Below are positions 32,229 through 40,316 of a DNA stretch of 64,000 bases, one piece after another (the first letter of the stretch is position 1; every line of letters begins with the position of its first letter). The DNA lies in assembly GCF_007997085.1 (NCBI RefSeq), contig NZ_VORR01000006.1, forward strand, positions 1 through 64,000, read 5' to 3'. The notes below the pieces were generated by a model. It saw only the letters and a list, made by a program, of their open reading frames with translations, did not search any database and was not told the origin of the DNA. Origin of the DNA: Polaribacter sp. IC066. Lineage in GTDB: Bacteria > Bacteroidota > Bacteroidia > Flavobacteriales > Flavobacteriaceae. The position numbers and the translations under genes are program-made.

Positions 32229-34010
32229 CTAAACAATCTCCATCTTTTTTAACAAAAACGAAGCATTCATATTTTTACAAATTCCGTTTTTAAGCGTATA
32301 ATCAAAATGTAATTCATCGTTTACAATTTCGGCATCAAAATAGTAGTTTTTAATTGTTGAAAATTCATTTTCTAGCTCACACAAACTCACGTCATGCGTC
32401 GCGATAATTCCTGTAGATTTCGATTTCGTTAATTTCTCTACAAACTTTTTAGAGCCAATTGCTTTGTCTTTGCTATTGGTTCCTTTTAAAATTTCATCTA
32501 GAATAATAAAATAATTTTCTCCAGAATTATCAGGATTAATTTCATCAACAATAAATTTTAAACGTTTTAATTCTGAATAAAAGTAAGATTCATCTTCTGT
32601 TAATGAATCTGTAGTTCTCATACTCGTAATCAATTTTATTGGCGAATATTGAAAACTTTCTGCACAAACGGGTAAACCACAATTTGCCATGACAATAGAT
32701 AAAGAAACCGTTCTTAAAAACGTACTTTTACCTGCCATATTTGCACCAGTAACGATAAAAAACTGCTCATCATCAATACTAAAATTATTATCAATTCTTT
32801 TATCAACCTTTAGTAAAGGATGCCCTAGATTTGTAGATTTTATGACTTCTTTTTCTGAACTTATTTCTGGAAAAATAAATTTAGGATGGTTAAAATGAAA
32901 ATTAGCCAATGCGTTCTGCGCATCAAAATAAGCAACGACTTTAAACCATTTGTCTACAGTATGCTTATAGGTAACGATCCATTTTTCAACCTTACGAGCA
33001 TTATAAATTTCAGTTAAGAACAAACCATTTCCAAAAACAGCAATAAGCATATTATTTCGCTGATCAAAAGCATCTAATATTTTAGAAAATTCTTTAAAAA
33101 TAACAGAAGCTTTTTTGGTTTCTGATTGAATAATATTCTGATTTTCTGTTAAGTTTTTTGATGCAAACGTTTCTTTTTCAATTTCATTTAACAATTGATG
33201 ATATTGTTTAAAAGCGTCTCTTATTTCGCTGGTTTCGGTATAAAGATTGCTTGTTTTTTTAACATAAACAGCGGTAATGCCCAAACCTATAAAGAACCAA
33301 ATTAACAACACCATAAAAGGAATAAATCCGAAGGAAAACAAAGCAATTACAGCCAAAGAAAAGATAGAAAAAACAATTTGTAGTATTGCCAAAAACTTCG
33401 GAAAAACAGAAGTATAATTCAAAATCCAATCTATAATAACTGCTGTTTTTGTTTTTACAGTAACCAAACTAGCCAAAGCAGAAAAATGCTGACGCCATTT
33501 CACTTTTTCAGAAAGTTCATTAATCGCTTTTTGTTTTTCTATAATTTTGGCTGTTTTATTCTCGATAAGTATATTGGCAAATGCAATTTTACCGTCTATT
33601 GTTGCTGTTCTATTTGCATATTGAAAGAACGAACCAACACCAAACAAATCTATATCATTGCTATAAAAATGAGTAGGATTTACAAATTCTTGTCCCGCAT
33701 CTAAATGATGAAAATCTCTTTGTAAAACTTTAATTTCAGTTATATTGATTTGTAGTTTCGCTTCAACAATATCTTTTTTTCTTTTTAGGTTGATAAACTT
33801 TACTACTAAAAATGAAAATAGTAAAATGCCTAAAAAAGCAATCACAAAAACAGTTGGATACTTGCCAAAAGTAAGATAGATTAAAAAACACGTTGCTAAA
33901 AAAAGGAAGAACCTTAAAACGCCTAAATTAAAAAGTTTCTTTTTTAAAATTACAACTTCTTTTTCTAGTTCGGTTTTTTGTTCTGAATAAAATTCTAAAG
34001 GGTTTTTCAT
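32229..34010 (-). CDS. MutS-like ATPase with membrane segments
   Basis: The 593-residue protein carries the C-terminal MutS ATPase domain: Walker A G-A-N-M-A-G-K-S-T-F near residue 421, D-E-S-Y-F-Y-S-E-L near 476, Walker B I-I-L-D-E-I-L-K-G-T-N near 500 and a T-H-D signature. It lacks the mismatch-recognition and connector domains of MutS and the Smr domain of MutS2. Instead it has hydrophobic helices at about 33-72 (two) and about 200-240 (two), which suggest membrane attachment. Such MutS-related proteins are common in Bacteroidota but their job is unknown. A role in classical mismatch repair is unlikely. The next gene, moeB-like, lies 5 bp upstream on the same strand. Confidence 0.85.
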   Translation of the reverse strand: MKNPLEFYSEQKTELEKEVVILKKKLFNLGVLRFFLFLATCFLIYLTFGKYPTVFVIAFLGILLFSFLVVKFINLKRKKDIVEAKLQINITEIKVLQRDFHHLDAGQEFVNPTHFYSNDIDLFGVGSFFQYANRTATIDGKIAFANILIENKTAKIIEKQKAINELSEKVKWRQHFSALASLVTVKTKTAVIIDWILNYTSVFPKFLAILQIVFSIFSLAVIALFSFGFIPFMVLLIWFFIGLGITAVYVKKTSNLYTETSEIRDAFKQYHQLLNEIEKETFASKNLTENQNIIQSETKKASVIFKEFSKILDAFDQRNNMLIAVFGNGLFLTEIYNARKVEKWIVTYKHTVDKWFKVVAYFDAQNALANFHFNHPKFIFPEISSEKEVIKSTNLGHPLLKVDKRIDNNFSIDDEQFFIVTGANMAGKSTFLRTVSLSIVMANCGLPVCAESFQYSPIKLITSMRTTDSLTEDESYFYSELKRLKFIVDEINPDNSGENYFIILDEILKGTNSKDKAIGSKKFVEKLTKSKSTGIIATHDVSLCELENEFSTIKNYYFDAEIVNDELHFDYTLKNGICKNMNASFLLKKMEIV

Positions 34011-34015
34011 TGGTT

Positions 34016-35104
34016 TTATTTGTAGCTAGAAATTCCGCCAGTTAAATTTAAAACTTTTAACGCTGGATACTTTTCTTTCAATTTTTCTGTTGCTTTATAA
34101 CTATTAAACCCTCTTTGGCACACCATAATATATGTTTTATTGAAATCGACTTTAATTTTTGTTGCATCAAATTTACTAATATGTATGGTTTGTTGCACCT
34201 TAAAAGGCAATTTTAAATCGTTTAAAACTGCAATAATTTCAAGATTTTTAGAATTATCATCTCCTAATTTTGCTTTTAAATCTTTAGCCGATATTTGCCA
34301 ATCTAAATTTTGACCACTGCAAGCTGCATCGACATACGTTTGTATCTGAAACATTTTAGCAATCTTATCTTTTAAAACTGTGGGCCTTAATTTCATTTTT
34401 AACTCTTTGTTCTGTAGCGTATTGTAAATACGTAATTGATTCGTTAACGGTTCTCCAACACCTGTTATTAATTTTAGAACTTCGTTTACTTGTTGTGTTG
34501 CCATCATGCCCACTATAGCATTTAAAGTGCCGGCTTCTTCACAATTAGGAATATCTGTTGCCATTTCAGGGAAAGCATCTCGTAAATTTGCAGAGTACGT
34601 ATTATCTTTTTGTAAAACATTAAATATTGCAACATACCCATCAAACTTATATAAAGAACCATAAACTAGTGTTTTATTTTTAATAACACAAGCATCGTTT
34701 AATAAGTACTTCGTTGGTAAAGAATCCGTACCATCCACAACAATATCAACATCGTTTATCAGTTCAAAAACATTGTCTTTTGTGATTGATTTATTTGTAA
34801 AAGTTACCGCTGTAAACGGTGCTCTTTTTTTTATAAATACTGATAAAACTTCAGCTTTTGATTGACCAACATCATCTAAAGTAAAAAAAACTTGCCTGTG
34901 AAGATTGGTAATATCAACCGTATCAAAATCTACCAAATGAATTTTACCAATACCGCTTGCCGCCAAATATACGGCAACAGGCCCGCCTAAACCTCCACAA
35001 CCAACTACTAAAACCGTAGCGTTTTGAAGTTTTTGTTGCCCAATTTCACCAATTTCTGATAAAGTTATTTGACGTTTAAAAAATTGATTTTTTGTTAGTT
35101 TCAT
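34016..35104 (-). CDS. moeB: MoeB/ThiF-type adenylyltransferase fused to a rhodanese domain
   Basis: Such proteins adenylate the C-terminal glycine of the small sulfur carrier MoaD (or ThiS) and can pass on sulfur. I begin at the ATG at 35104 (MKLTKNQFFKRQITLSEIG); the 24 upstream codons come from REP-like repeat DNA. The ThiF domain has V-V-G-C-G-G-L-G-G-P-V-A near 33-44, D-F-D-T-V-D-I-T-N-L-H-R-Q and D-G-T-D-S-L-P-T-K-Y. The C-terminal ~90 residues form a rhodanese-like domain with M-V-C-Q-R-G-F-N-S as the active-site loop. The zinc CxxC pairs of E. coli MoeB are not obvious. Its neighbours mobA, moaC, moeA and moaA make a molybdopterin role much more likely than thiamine. Confidence 0.88.
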   Translation of the reverse strand: MKLTKNQFFKRQITLSEIGEIGQQKLQNATVLVVGCGGLGGPVAVYLAASGIGKIHLVDFDTVDITNLHRQVFFTLDDVGQSKAEVLSVFIKKRAPFTAVTFTNKSITKDNVFELINDVDIVVDGTDSLPTKYLLNDACVIKNKTLVYGSLYKFDGYVAIFNVLQKDNTYSANLRDAFPEMATDIPNCEEAGTLNAIVGMMATQQVNEVLKLITGVGEPLTNQLRIYNTLQNKELKMKLRPTVLKDKIAKMFQIQTYVDAACSGQNLDWQISAKDLKAKLGDDNSKNLEIIAVLNDLKLPFKVQQTIHISKFDATKIKVDFNKTYIMVCQRGFNSYKATEKLKEKYPALKVLNLTGGISSYK

Positions 35105-35144
35105 TTTACGCTGAATTGCTTTCGGTATTTTTTGTCTTTTTCTT

Positions 35145-35310
35145 ATTGCGAGGAACGAAGCAATCTCATCGTTCAATCTTTACTATTTTTTTTTATCTTA
35201 TACTCTTGCTTTATTTCGTCTTTGCCCATAACGAAGCAATTTCTATCTAATAATAAATTCGCTATTCAACTAACAGATTGCTTCGTGCCTCGCAATGACG
35301 ATGGGTTTGC
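35145..35310. repeat. REP-like inverted pair around GCGAGG(C)ACGAAGCAATCT
   Basis: TTGCGAGGAACGAAGCAATCT (35143-35163) faces AGATTGCTTCGTGCCTCGCAATGA about 115 bp later (35275-35298). These arms are nearly perfect reverse complements and are of the type dispersed in many Flavobacteriaceae intergenic regions. The same right arm initiates each unit of the mobA-tail triplication. Confidence 0.7.
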
Positions 35311-35685
35311 TAGCTCGAGTACTTCTGATTTTTCATAAAAATTGTATCGAGAACTTTTTTAATTATTTACCAATCTCTTTTTTAGCAAGCTCAAACTCTT
35401 TTGGAGTATTTATACTTCCTGCCTCGCAATGACGATGCGTTTGTCAGTTCGAGTGATTCTAATTTTTCGTCAGAATTGTATCGAGAACTTTTTAGCTATT
35501 TTCCGATCTCTTTTTTAGCAGCCTCAAACTCTTCTGGCGTATTTATGCTTCGTGCCTCGCAATGACGATGCGTTTGTCAGTTCGAGTGATTCTGATTTTT
35601 CATAAAAATTGTATCGAGAGCTTTTTTAATTATTTACCAATCTCTTTTTTAGCAAGCTCAAATTCTTCTGGCGTATTTATATTTC
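35286..35685 (-). repeat. Three tandem ~133-bp units, each ending with the 3' end of mobA
   Basis: Units start at 35286, 35420 and 35553, each with TGCCTCGCAATGACGATG. Each contains a spacer with a TCGAG/CTCGA pair and then the last ~17 codons of mobA in antisense. Only the third runs on into the real gene. The two extra copies encode N-T-P-K-E-F-E-L-A-K-K-E-I-G-K and N-T-P-E-E-F-E-A-A-K-K-E-I-G-K, each with its own stop. The copies differ at several positions, so they have diverged since duplication. Confidence 0.85.
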
Positions 35686-36748
35686 TGATAAAGGAATCCT
35701 CAATTTCTACAATTTCAACATCAGAATTAATCAACATTTTACGCGGACAAGAATATCCTTGTGCTAAATATTGCAACAAAATAGGATATGCTTTTGGTTC
35801 ATAAATTGTAATTAAAGGCTCAACAAATTCTTTGCCTTTTCCTTTAATTGCTGTGGCGACTTTACTCGGATTTCTATGTTTTAAAACTAACTGAATAATT
35901 TCATCATTCACAAAAGGTACATCGGTTGCCAATACAAACCAAGCCGAATTTGGATCTTTTTGAAAAGCTGAACAAATGCCACCAAAAGGACCTAAATTTA
36001 AAAATGTATCTGAAATTTCTCCCAAAGCTTCGGTGTCATTTTCTGATGCATTCTGAACAGAATAATACGTTTCTAAAGTATTTTTTTCTAACAATTCTCT
36101 CACAAACTCTTTTTGAGGCTTTCCAAAATAATTTAATTCAGATTTATCTTGCCCCATTCTAGTGCTTTTTCCGCCAACCAAAACCAAGCCTTTTATAGGC
36201 GCTATTTTTTCTTGAATTAGATTATTAATATGGTTTGAAATTTCATCAACTTGATCAATTGTATAGCAACTCTTGTTTTTTATAGTTGGATATTTCTCCT
36301 CTAAAAAATCAAAATACTCCGTTTCTTTTTTTAATTTTATCACAAACTGAATGTTGTCTAATTGTTCTAACCTTTTTAAAACAGACCCTTCTTTAGCTTC
36401 ATCTAAAATTAAAATTTGTTTTGCTCCTTGATAATGATTGCCATTGATAAATACATAATCCAATTGTGCAAAATCTAAACGCTGTTGAAACTTATTTACA
36501 CTTCCAGAAGTTGTTATTTGTACATTTCCTTGGTGATGAAAAACATAATCTGATACTATATTTTGATCCACATCCTTTGCGTGCGATGCATCAAAATAGC
36601 CCAATTTATAATGCCCTAGCTTTTGTGAAACTTTATGCACTAAATCAGAAATATTACCACAATTTGTGCCCAAAATGGAGATTTCATTTGGAGCAAAATT
36701 ATCATTATTTCGTCTTACTAAATTTGTATGTTTATTGTGTTTTTTCAT
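35630..36748 (-). CDS. mobA: Molybdenum cofactor guanylyltransferase MobA with an N-terminal MobB-like domain
   Basis: MobA attaches GMP to molybdopterin to make the guanine dinucleotide form of the cofactor. In this 372-residue protein the MobA domain occupies about 187-372: L-V-L-V-G-G-K-S-T-R-M-G-Q-D-K (nucleotide-binding) and F-V-L-A-T-D-V-P-F (metal). The first ~180 residues look like MobB, the P-loop adapter, but the P-loop position reads I-L-G-T-N-C-G-N-I-S and lacks the G-K-T/S needed for nucleotide binding. The chain is twice the length of ordinary MobA. It overlaps moaC by 17 bp. Its last 17 codons are repeated twice downstream. Confidence 0.88.
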   Translation of the reverse strand: MKKHNKHTNLVRRNNDNFAPNEISILGTNCGNISDLVHKVSQKLGHYKLGYFDASHAKDVDQNIVSDYVFHHQGNVQITTSGSVNKFQQRLDFAQLDYVFINGNHYQGAKQILILDEAKEGSVLKRLEQLDNIQFVIKLKKETEYFDFLEEKYPTIKNKSCYTIDQVDEISNHINNLIQEKIAPIKGLVLVGGKSTRMGQDKSELNYFGKPQKEFVRELLEKNTLETYYSVQNASENDTEALGEISDTFLNLGPFGGICSAFQKDPNSAWFVLATDVPFVNDEIIQLVLKHRNPSKVATAIKGKGKEFVEPLITIYEPKAYPILLQYLAQGYSCPRKMLINSDVEIVEIEDSFIRNINTPEEFELAKKEIGK

Positions 36749-37217
36749 TTTTAATATCAGATTTACCTCCTGTTTTTTCTACCAATTTCACTTCTTTAAT
36801 AATCATTTTCTGGCTGATACTTTTACACATATCATAAATCGTTAAACAGGTAATATTCGCTCCTGTTAATGCTTCCATTTCTACACCTGTTTTTCCTTCA
36901 ATAGTAACTTCACAAAAAACTTCTATATTTTCTGAATCTATAATCGTGATATCAATATCAACTCCATTAATTAACAATGGGTGACACATAGGTATCAGTT
37001 CTGACGTCTTTTTGACAGCCTGAATTCCTGCAATGATTGCCGTTTGAAAAACTGGTCCTTTTTTAGTAATTAACTCATCATTTGTAAAATGAGCAATTAC
37101 CTCTTTTCCTAAAAACATGGTTGCTTTTGCAATGGCTGTTCTCTTGGTAATTTTCTTATCAGAAACATTGACCATTTTAGGATTGTTATTTTTATTTATG
37201 TGTGTGAAATTACTCAT
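36732..37217 (-). CDS. moaC: Cyclic pyranopterin monophosphate synthase MoaC
   Basis: MoaC converts the MoaA product 3',8-cyclo-GTP to cyclic pyranopterin monophosphate. The 161-residue length is standard. Visible motifs: M-V-N-V-S-D-K near the start, R-T-A-I-A-K-A, I-P-M-C-H-P-L-L-I (about 75-83, active-site His), E-C/V-x-x-x-G-x-T-G-V-E-M-E-A-L-T-G (about 105-120) and the D-M-C-K-S segment near 128. It overlaps mobA by 17 bp. Confidence 0.96.
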   Translation of the reverse strand: MSNFTHINKNNNPKMVNVSDKKITKRTAIAKATMFLGKEVIAHFTNDELITKKGPVFQTAIIAGIQAVKKTSELIPMCHPLLINGVDIDITIIDSENIEVFCEVTIEGKTGVEMEALTGANITCLTIYDMCKSISQKMIIKEVKLVEKTGGKSDIKNEKTQ

Positions 37218-37257
37218 AAATTATTTTTAGGTATTTAAAAATGTTAAAACTAAAAAA

Positions 37258-37312
37258 TATTCTCGATACAATCACGCCCAAAAGCGTGATCACTCGAACT
37301 GACAGCAGATGA
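37258..37312. repeat. REP-like element with internal ATCACGC hairpin
   Basis: TTCTCGATACAAT and CACTCGAACTGACAG bracket a 7-bp hairpin, ATCACGC (37271-37277) with GCGTGAT (37284-37290). The outer pieces match the spacer of the mobA triplication (TCTCGATACAATT ... ACTCGAACTGAC). It lies between moeA and moaC and could cause partial termination. Confidence 0.6.
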
Positions 37313-37353
37313 TATCGGAATGAATAAAAACAATATCACTTTATAAAAAGCCA

Positions 37354-38598
37354 TTATCTATATCTAATTATCGGAAAAACGGCTCCTTTTCTAAACTCAA
37401 TTTTATCATTTGGCAATTGGATAAACGCATCTGTTTTTACCAAACTTGCTAAATCTCCTGAACCATTTCCTGTAACTGGAAACGCAATTAAATTGCCCTT
37501 TTTACTTTCTAATTTTACTTGTAAAAAATACATTAAACTTGGTTTAAAAGTTACGTCTTCAGCTAAAATAGCTGTTTCCTCTTTGGTTTCTTGTCCTACT
37601 GATTTATAATACCAAGGATAAAAATATGCTAAACAATTTACAAAAGTCGAAATCGGATTCCCAGGAAAACCGAACACAATCGTGTTCTTTTGGTATTTAT
37701 GATTCGTTTGCTTATTCGAACTCACACTTTTTTGATCCGAAGAAACTTTACGTCCGAACCAAAAAGGTTTGCCTGGTCTTTGTGCAACTTTATGAAATAG
37801 TTTTTCAACTTCTAGTTCTTCAAAAATTTCTGGTAAAAAATCAAACTTTCCTTTACTCACTGCGCCGCTAAAAAGCAACACATCATATTCTTTTAAATAA
37901 GCTTCTATTTTAGTCTTTAAAACAGGTTTATTATCTGTAATATGAGCTGTTTCAGAAGGAATACTCAATCGCGCTAACAATGAAACCAACGTAAAAACAT
38001 TGCTACGTCGTATTTGATGTTCTAAAGGAGTTTCATCTACACCAACCAATTCATCACCCGTAGAAACAATCATTACTTTTGGTTGTTTTGCCACTTTTAC
38101 AAAAGCTTTTCCAACAGTTGCTAAAACTCCAATCTCTGCAGCAGAGATCTTTGTGTTCTCTTGAATTAAAAGAGCTCCAGCCTTCTCGTCTTTACCCTTT
38201 GTATGTATATTTTGACCCTCATTTATAGAATCTATATTGATCGTTGCAATGCCGTTTTCAATAGTTACATCTTCATATCTAATAACTGTATTTGCTTTCT
38301 TTGGTAAAACGGCTCCCGTCATCACTTCAATACAATTTTGTAAATCTAAAAGTGAAATTTGTTGACTTCCTGCGGCTTGAATTCCTTCAATTTTAAAACT
38401 TCGCTGTCCGTTTTTAAAAGAAGTATACGCTATGACAATCCCGTCCATAGAAACTCTGTTAAAAGGCGGAAAGTCTCTGTCTGCAACAATCTCCTCTTTT
38501 AAAATTCTGCCTACAGATTTTATAAACGGAACTTCTTCAACGCCAAAATCCGCAGCTGAATCTAATACTATTTGTAAAGCTTGTTCTACTAAAATCAT
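37354..38598 (-). CDS. moeA: Molybdopterin molybdotransferase MoeA
   Basis: MoeA inserts molybdate into adenylylated molybdopterin. The 414-residue protein has the expected sequence blocks: D-F-P-P-F-N-R-V-S-M-D-G-I (about 41-53), E-V-M-T-G-A-V-L-P (about 88-96), V-S-T-G-D-E-L (about 179-185), F-S-G-A-V-S-K-G-K-F-D (about 243-253; many homologs have G-G-V-S-x-G) and F-G-F-P-G-N-P near 308-314. An insert rich in Ser, Lys and Gln (about 287-302, S-S-D-Q-K-S-V-S-S-N-K) precedes the last block and looks like a flexible loop. Its ATG directly abuts the parE stop (TAA then ATG), so expression is tied to the TA module. Confidence 0.95.
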   Translation of the reverse strand: MILVEQALQIVLDSAADFGVEEVPFIKSVGRILKEEIVADRDFPPFNRVSMDGIVIAYTSFKNGQRSFKIEGIQAAGSQQISLLDLQNCIEVMTGAVLPKKANTVIRYEDVTIENGIATINIDSINEGQNIHTKGKDEKAGALLIQENTKISAAEIGVLATVGKAFVKVAKQPKVMIVSTGDELVGVDETPLEHQIRRSNVFTLVSLLARLSIPSETAHITDNKPVLKTKIEAYLKEYDVLLFSGAVSKGKFDFLPEIFEELEVEKLFHKVAQRPGKPFWFGRKVSSDQKSVSSNKQTNHKYQKNTIVFGFPGNPISTFVNCLAYFYPWYYKSVGQETKEETAILAEDVTFKPSLMYFLQVKLESKKGNLIAFPVTGNGSGDLASLVKTDAFIQLPNDKIEFRKGAVFPIIRYR

Positions 38599-38892
38599 TT
38601 ATAAATGTTGAATAAAATCCATTCGTTTCCCTAAAACTCTGGTAACAAAAATTTCGTTTGCATCATCAAAAACATAAAATATTACATGCGAATTGAAACG
38701 ACAACATTTTAAATTATGTGCAAATATGGAAGCATCTCTTGCTAATTCTGGCTTATTTGATAATTCTTCTAAAAAAATTTCTAAAGAATTTAAATATTCT
38801 TTTGCTGGATATAATCCAAATGTCTTAATCCCAAATTTATATATACCAACAATATCAGTTGAAGATGCACCCGATAACTTATAATTTTCCAT
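38599..38892 (-). CDS. parE: ParE-family toxin
   Basis: The 97-residue protein has the RelE/ParE fold pattern: Y-K-L-S-G-A-S-S-T-D-I-V-G-I-Y-K-F-G, a helix L-E-I-F-L-E-E-L-S-N-K-P, then C-C-R-F-N-S-H-V-I-F-Y-V-F and I-F-V-T-R-V-L-G-K-R-M-D at the end. ParE toxins poison DNA gyrase. The frame is intact, unlike those of the two other TA modules in this window. It overlaps parD by 14 bp and its stop codon is followed without a gap by the moeA start. Confidence 0.9.
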   Translation of the reverse strand: MENYKLSGASSTDIVGIYKFGIKTFGLYPAKEYLNSLEIFLEELSNKPELARDASIFAHNLKCCRFNSHVIFYVFDDANEIFVTRVLGKRMDFIQHL

Positions 38893-39121
38893 TATCTACA
38901 TCTTGCATCAAATCTGATATTTTCTTAGAACTAACTCCACTATTAAAACCAAGATCAATAGCATTCTTTAATTCTAATAATTTTAAATTTTCAGCTTGGT
39001 CTTTTCTTACTAGATCTCTAATGTATTCACTATCATTCGTAAAATCACCTTTATCAATTTGAAGACGAATCCACTCATTCTGCTGAGTAGTGAATGTTAT
39101 TGATTTTCTAATTGTTTCCAT
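38879..39121 (-). CDS. parD: ParD-family (ribbon-helix-helix) antitoxin
   Basis: The start at 39121 (METIRKSITFTTQQNEWI) gives 80 residues, the normal ParD length. The N-terminus forms the ribbon-helix-helix DNA-binding element (R-K-S-I-T-F-T, then E-W-I-R-L-Q-I-D-K-G-D-F-T-N-D-S-E-Y-I-R-D-L-V-R). The C-terminal part binds the toxin. It overlaps parE by 14 bp. A 9-bp inverted repeat at its start codon is a candidate operator for autoregulation. Confidence 0.92.
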   Translation of the reverse strand: METIRKSITFTTQQNEWIRLQIDKGDFTNDSEYIRDLVRKDQAENLKLLELKNAIDLGFNSGVSSKKISDLMQDVDNGKL

Positions 39122-39151
39122 CACTATACTATTTTGATGCAATATAGTGAT
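39120..39151. promoter_or_regulatory. Candidate ParD operator
   Basis: ATCACTATA (39120-39128) and TATAGTGAT (39143-39151) are perfect reverse complements with a 14-bp gap and overlap the parD start. ParD-type repressors bind such palindromes. Confidence 0.55.
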
Positions 39152-39323
39152 TATTTGCACCAAAAAAAATAGGGTTCATAAATTTTGATTTTTATTTTTT
39201 TGAAGAAATGACTTATTATAGATTTCTGTCTTCGCAGCAATTATAGATACATCGGTCAAAACCCTAGAATATTTATTGTAAAGTTTATACTAAGCGCAGT
39301 CGAACAGGAAAATTAAAATGGCT

Positions 39324-40316
39324 TTACCCACCAATCGTGCTCATACTTTCTGAAGCACCACCGTCTTTACGATTTGCTTCTGCAATAAAACCATTTTCTG
39401 GTTTTTCTTTTATCAAACTTAAAAACAGTTCTTTTAAATCCTCATTACTTGCTCCTTTTCTTATAAAATCTCGCAAATTAAATACGCCATCATCAAACAA
39501 ACAATTTTTAAAAGTACCGGTAGATGTAATTCTAATTCGGTTACAGTCGTTGCAAATAGTTCTTGTAAAAGCAGGAATAATGCCCACAGTTCCTAAATGA
39601 TTATCGATTGCATAATTTCTTGATGTTGATGATTTTTCAGACTGAATTTCCTTCACATCAAATTCGGTTTTTATCTCTTCTAAAATTTTTCTAAACGTCC
39701 AGTTTTCTTCCATTTCACGTTGTCCTTTTCCGTTAAAAGGCATTTCTTCAATAAAACGGACAGCCACATTTTTATCTTTTGTGAACCTCACAAAATCTAC
39801 AATTTCATCTGTATTAATACCAGACTGCACAACAACATTCAGTTTTAAATTTAACCTACTTTTTTCTAATAATTCTAAAGTTTTATAAACTTCGGGAAAA
39901 GCATCTCTTCTTGTTATTTTTGCGAATTTTTCTCGATCTAAACTATCAATACTTAAGTTAATATGTTTTACTTTTTCTAGTTGTTCGATTTTTGAAATAT
40001 GTTGAGAAATCAAAGCGCCGTTTGTAGTAATATTAATGGCATCTAACAAATCGTTATGCGACAACATTTCTAAAAACCCTACAAAATCTTTACGCACAAA
40101 AGGCTCACCACCTGTTAAACGTACTTTATTCACCCCTAATTCTGTTAATACACGAATTAAACGGTACATTTCTTTAAAAGTAAGTAATTCTTGTCTTGGT
40201 ACAATATCGATTCCTTGCGCTGGCATACAATATTGGCAACGTAAATTACAACGGTCTGTAACCGCCAATCTCACGTATTCTATTTGTCGCCCGAAATTAT
40301 CTTTTAATCTACTCAT
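39324..40316 (-). CDS. moaA: GTP 3',8-cyclase MoaA
   Basis: MoaA is the radical SAM enzyme that starts molybdenum cofactor synthesis. The 330-residue protein has the SAM cluster motif C-N-L-R-C-Q-Y-C (Cys23, 27, 30) and the C-terminal cluster C-N-D-C-N-R-I-R (CxxC) with a third Cys 13 residues later (F-K-N-C-L). It ends in the functionally important double glycine (S-T-I-G-G). G-G-E-P-F-V-R follows the SAM motif as usual. It heads the moaA-parDE-moeA-moaC-mobA-moeB run. Confidence 0.97.
   Translation of the reverse strand: MSRLKDNFGRQIEYVRLAVTDRCNLRCQYCMPAQGIDIVPRQELLTFKEMYRLIRVLTELGVNKVRLTGGEPFVRKDFVGFLEMLSHNDLLDAINITTNGALISQHISKIEQLEKVKHINLSIDSLDREKFAKITRRDAFPEVYKTLELLEKSRLNLKLNVVVQSGINTDEIVDFVRFTKDKNVAVRFIEEMPFNGKGQREMEENWTFRKILEEIKTEFDVKEIQSEKSSTSRNYAIDNHLGTVGIIPAFTRTICNDCNRIRITSTGTFKNCLFDDGVFNLRDFIRKGASNEDLKELFLSLIKEKPENGFIAEANRKDGGASESMSTIGG

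Noticed and set aside
32229..34010. MutS or MutS2 mismatch repair protein
   Set aside because: Mismatch-binding, connector and Smr domains are missing and membrane helices are present, so the mutS name is not used.
35105..35176. 24-residue extension of MoeB
   Set aside because: The codons come from a REP-like repeat (GCGAGGAACGAAGCAATCT) and homologs start at MKLTKNQF.
35286..35685. CRISPR array
   Set aside because: Units are 133 bp, only three, and contain a coding tail; there are no short repeats with unique spacers and no cas genes.
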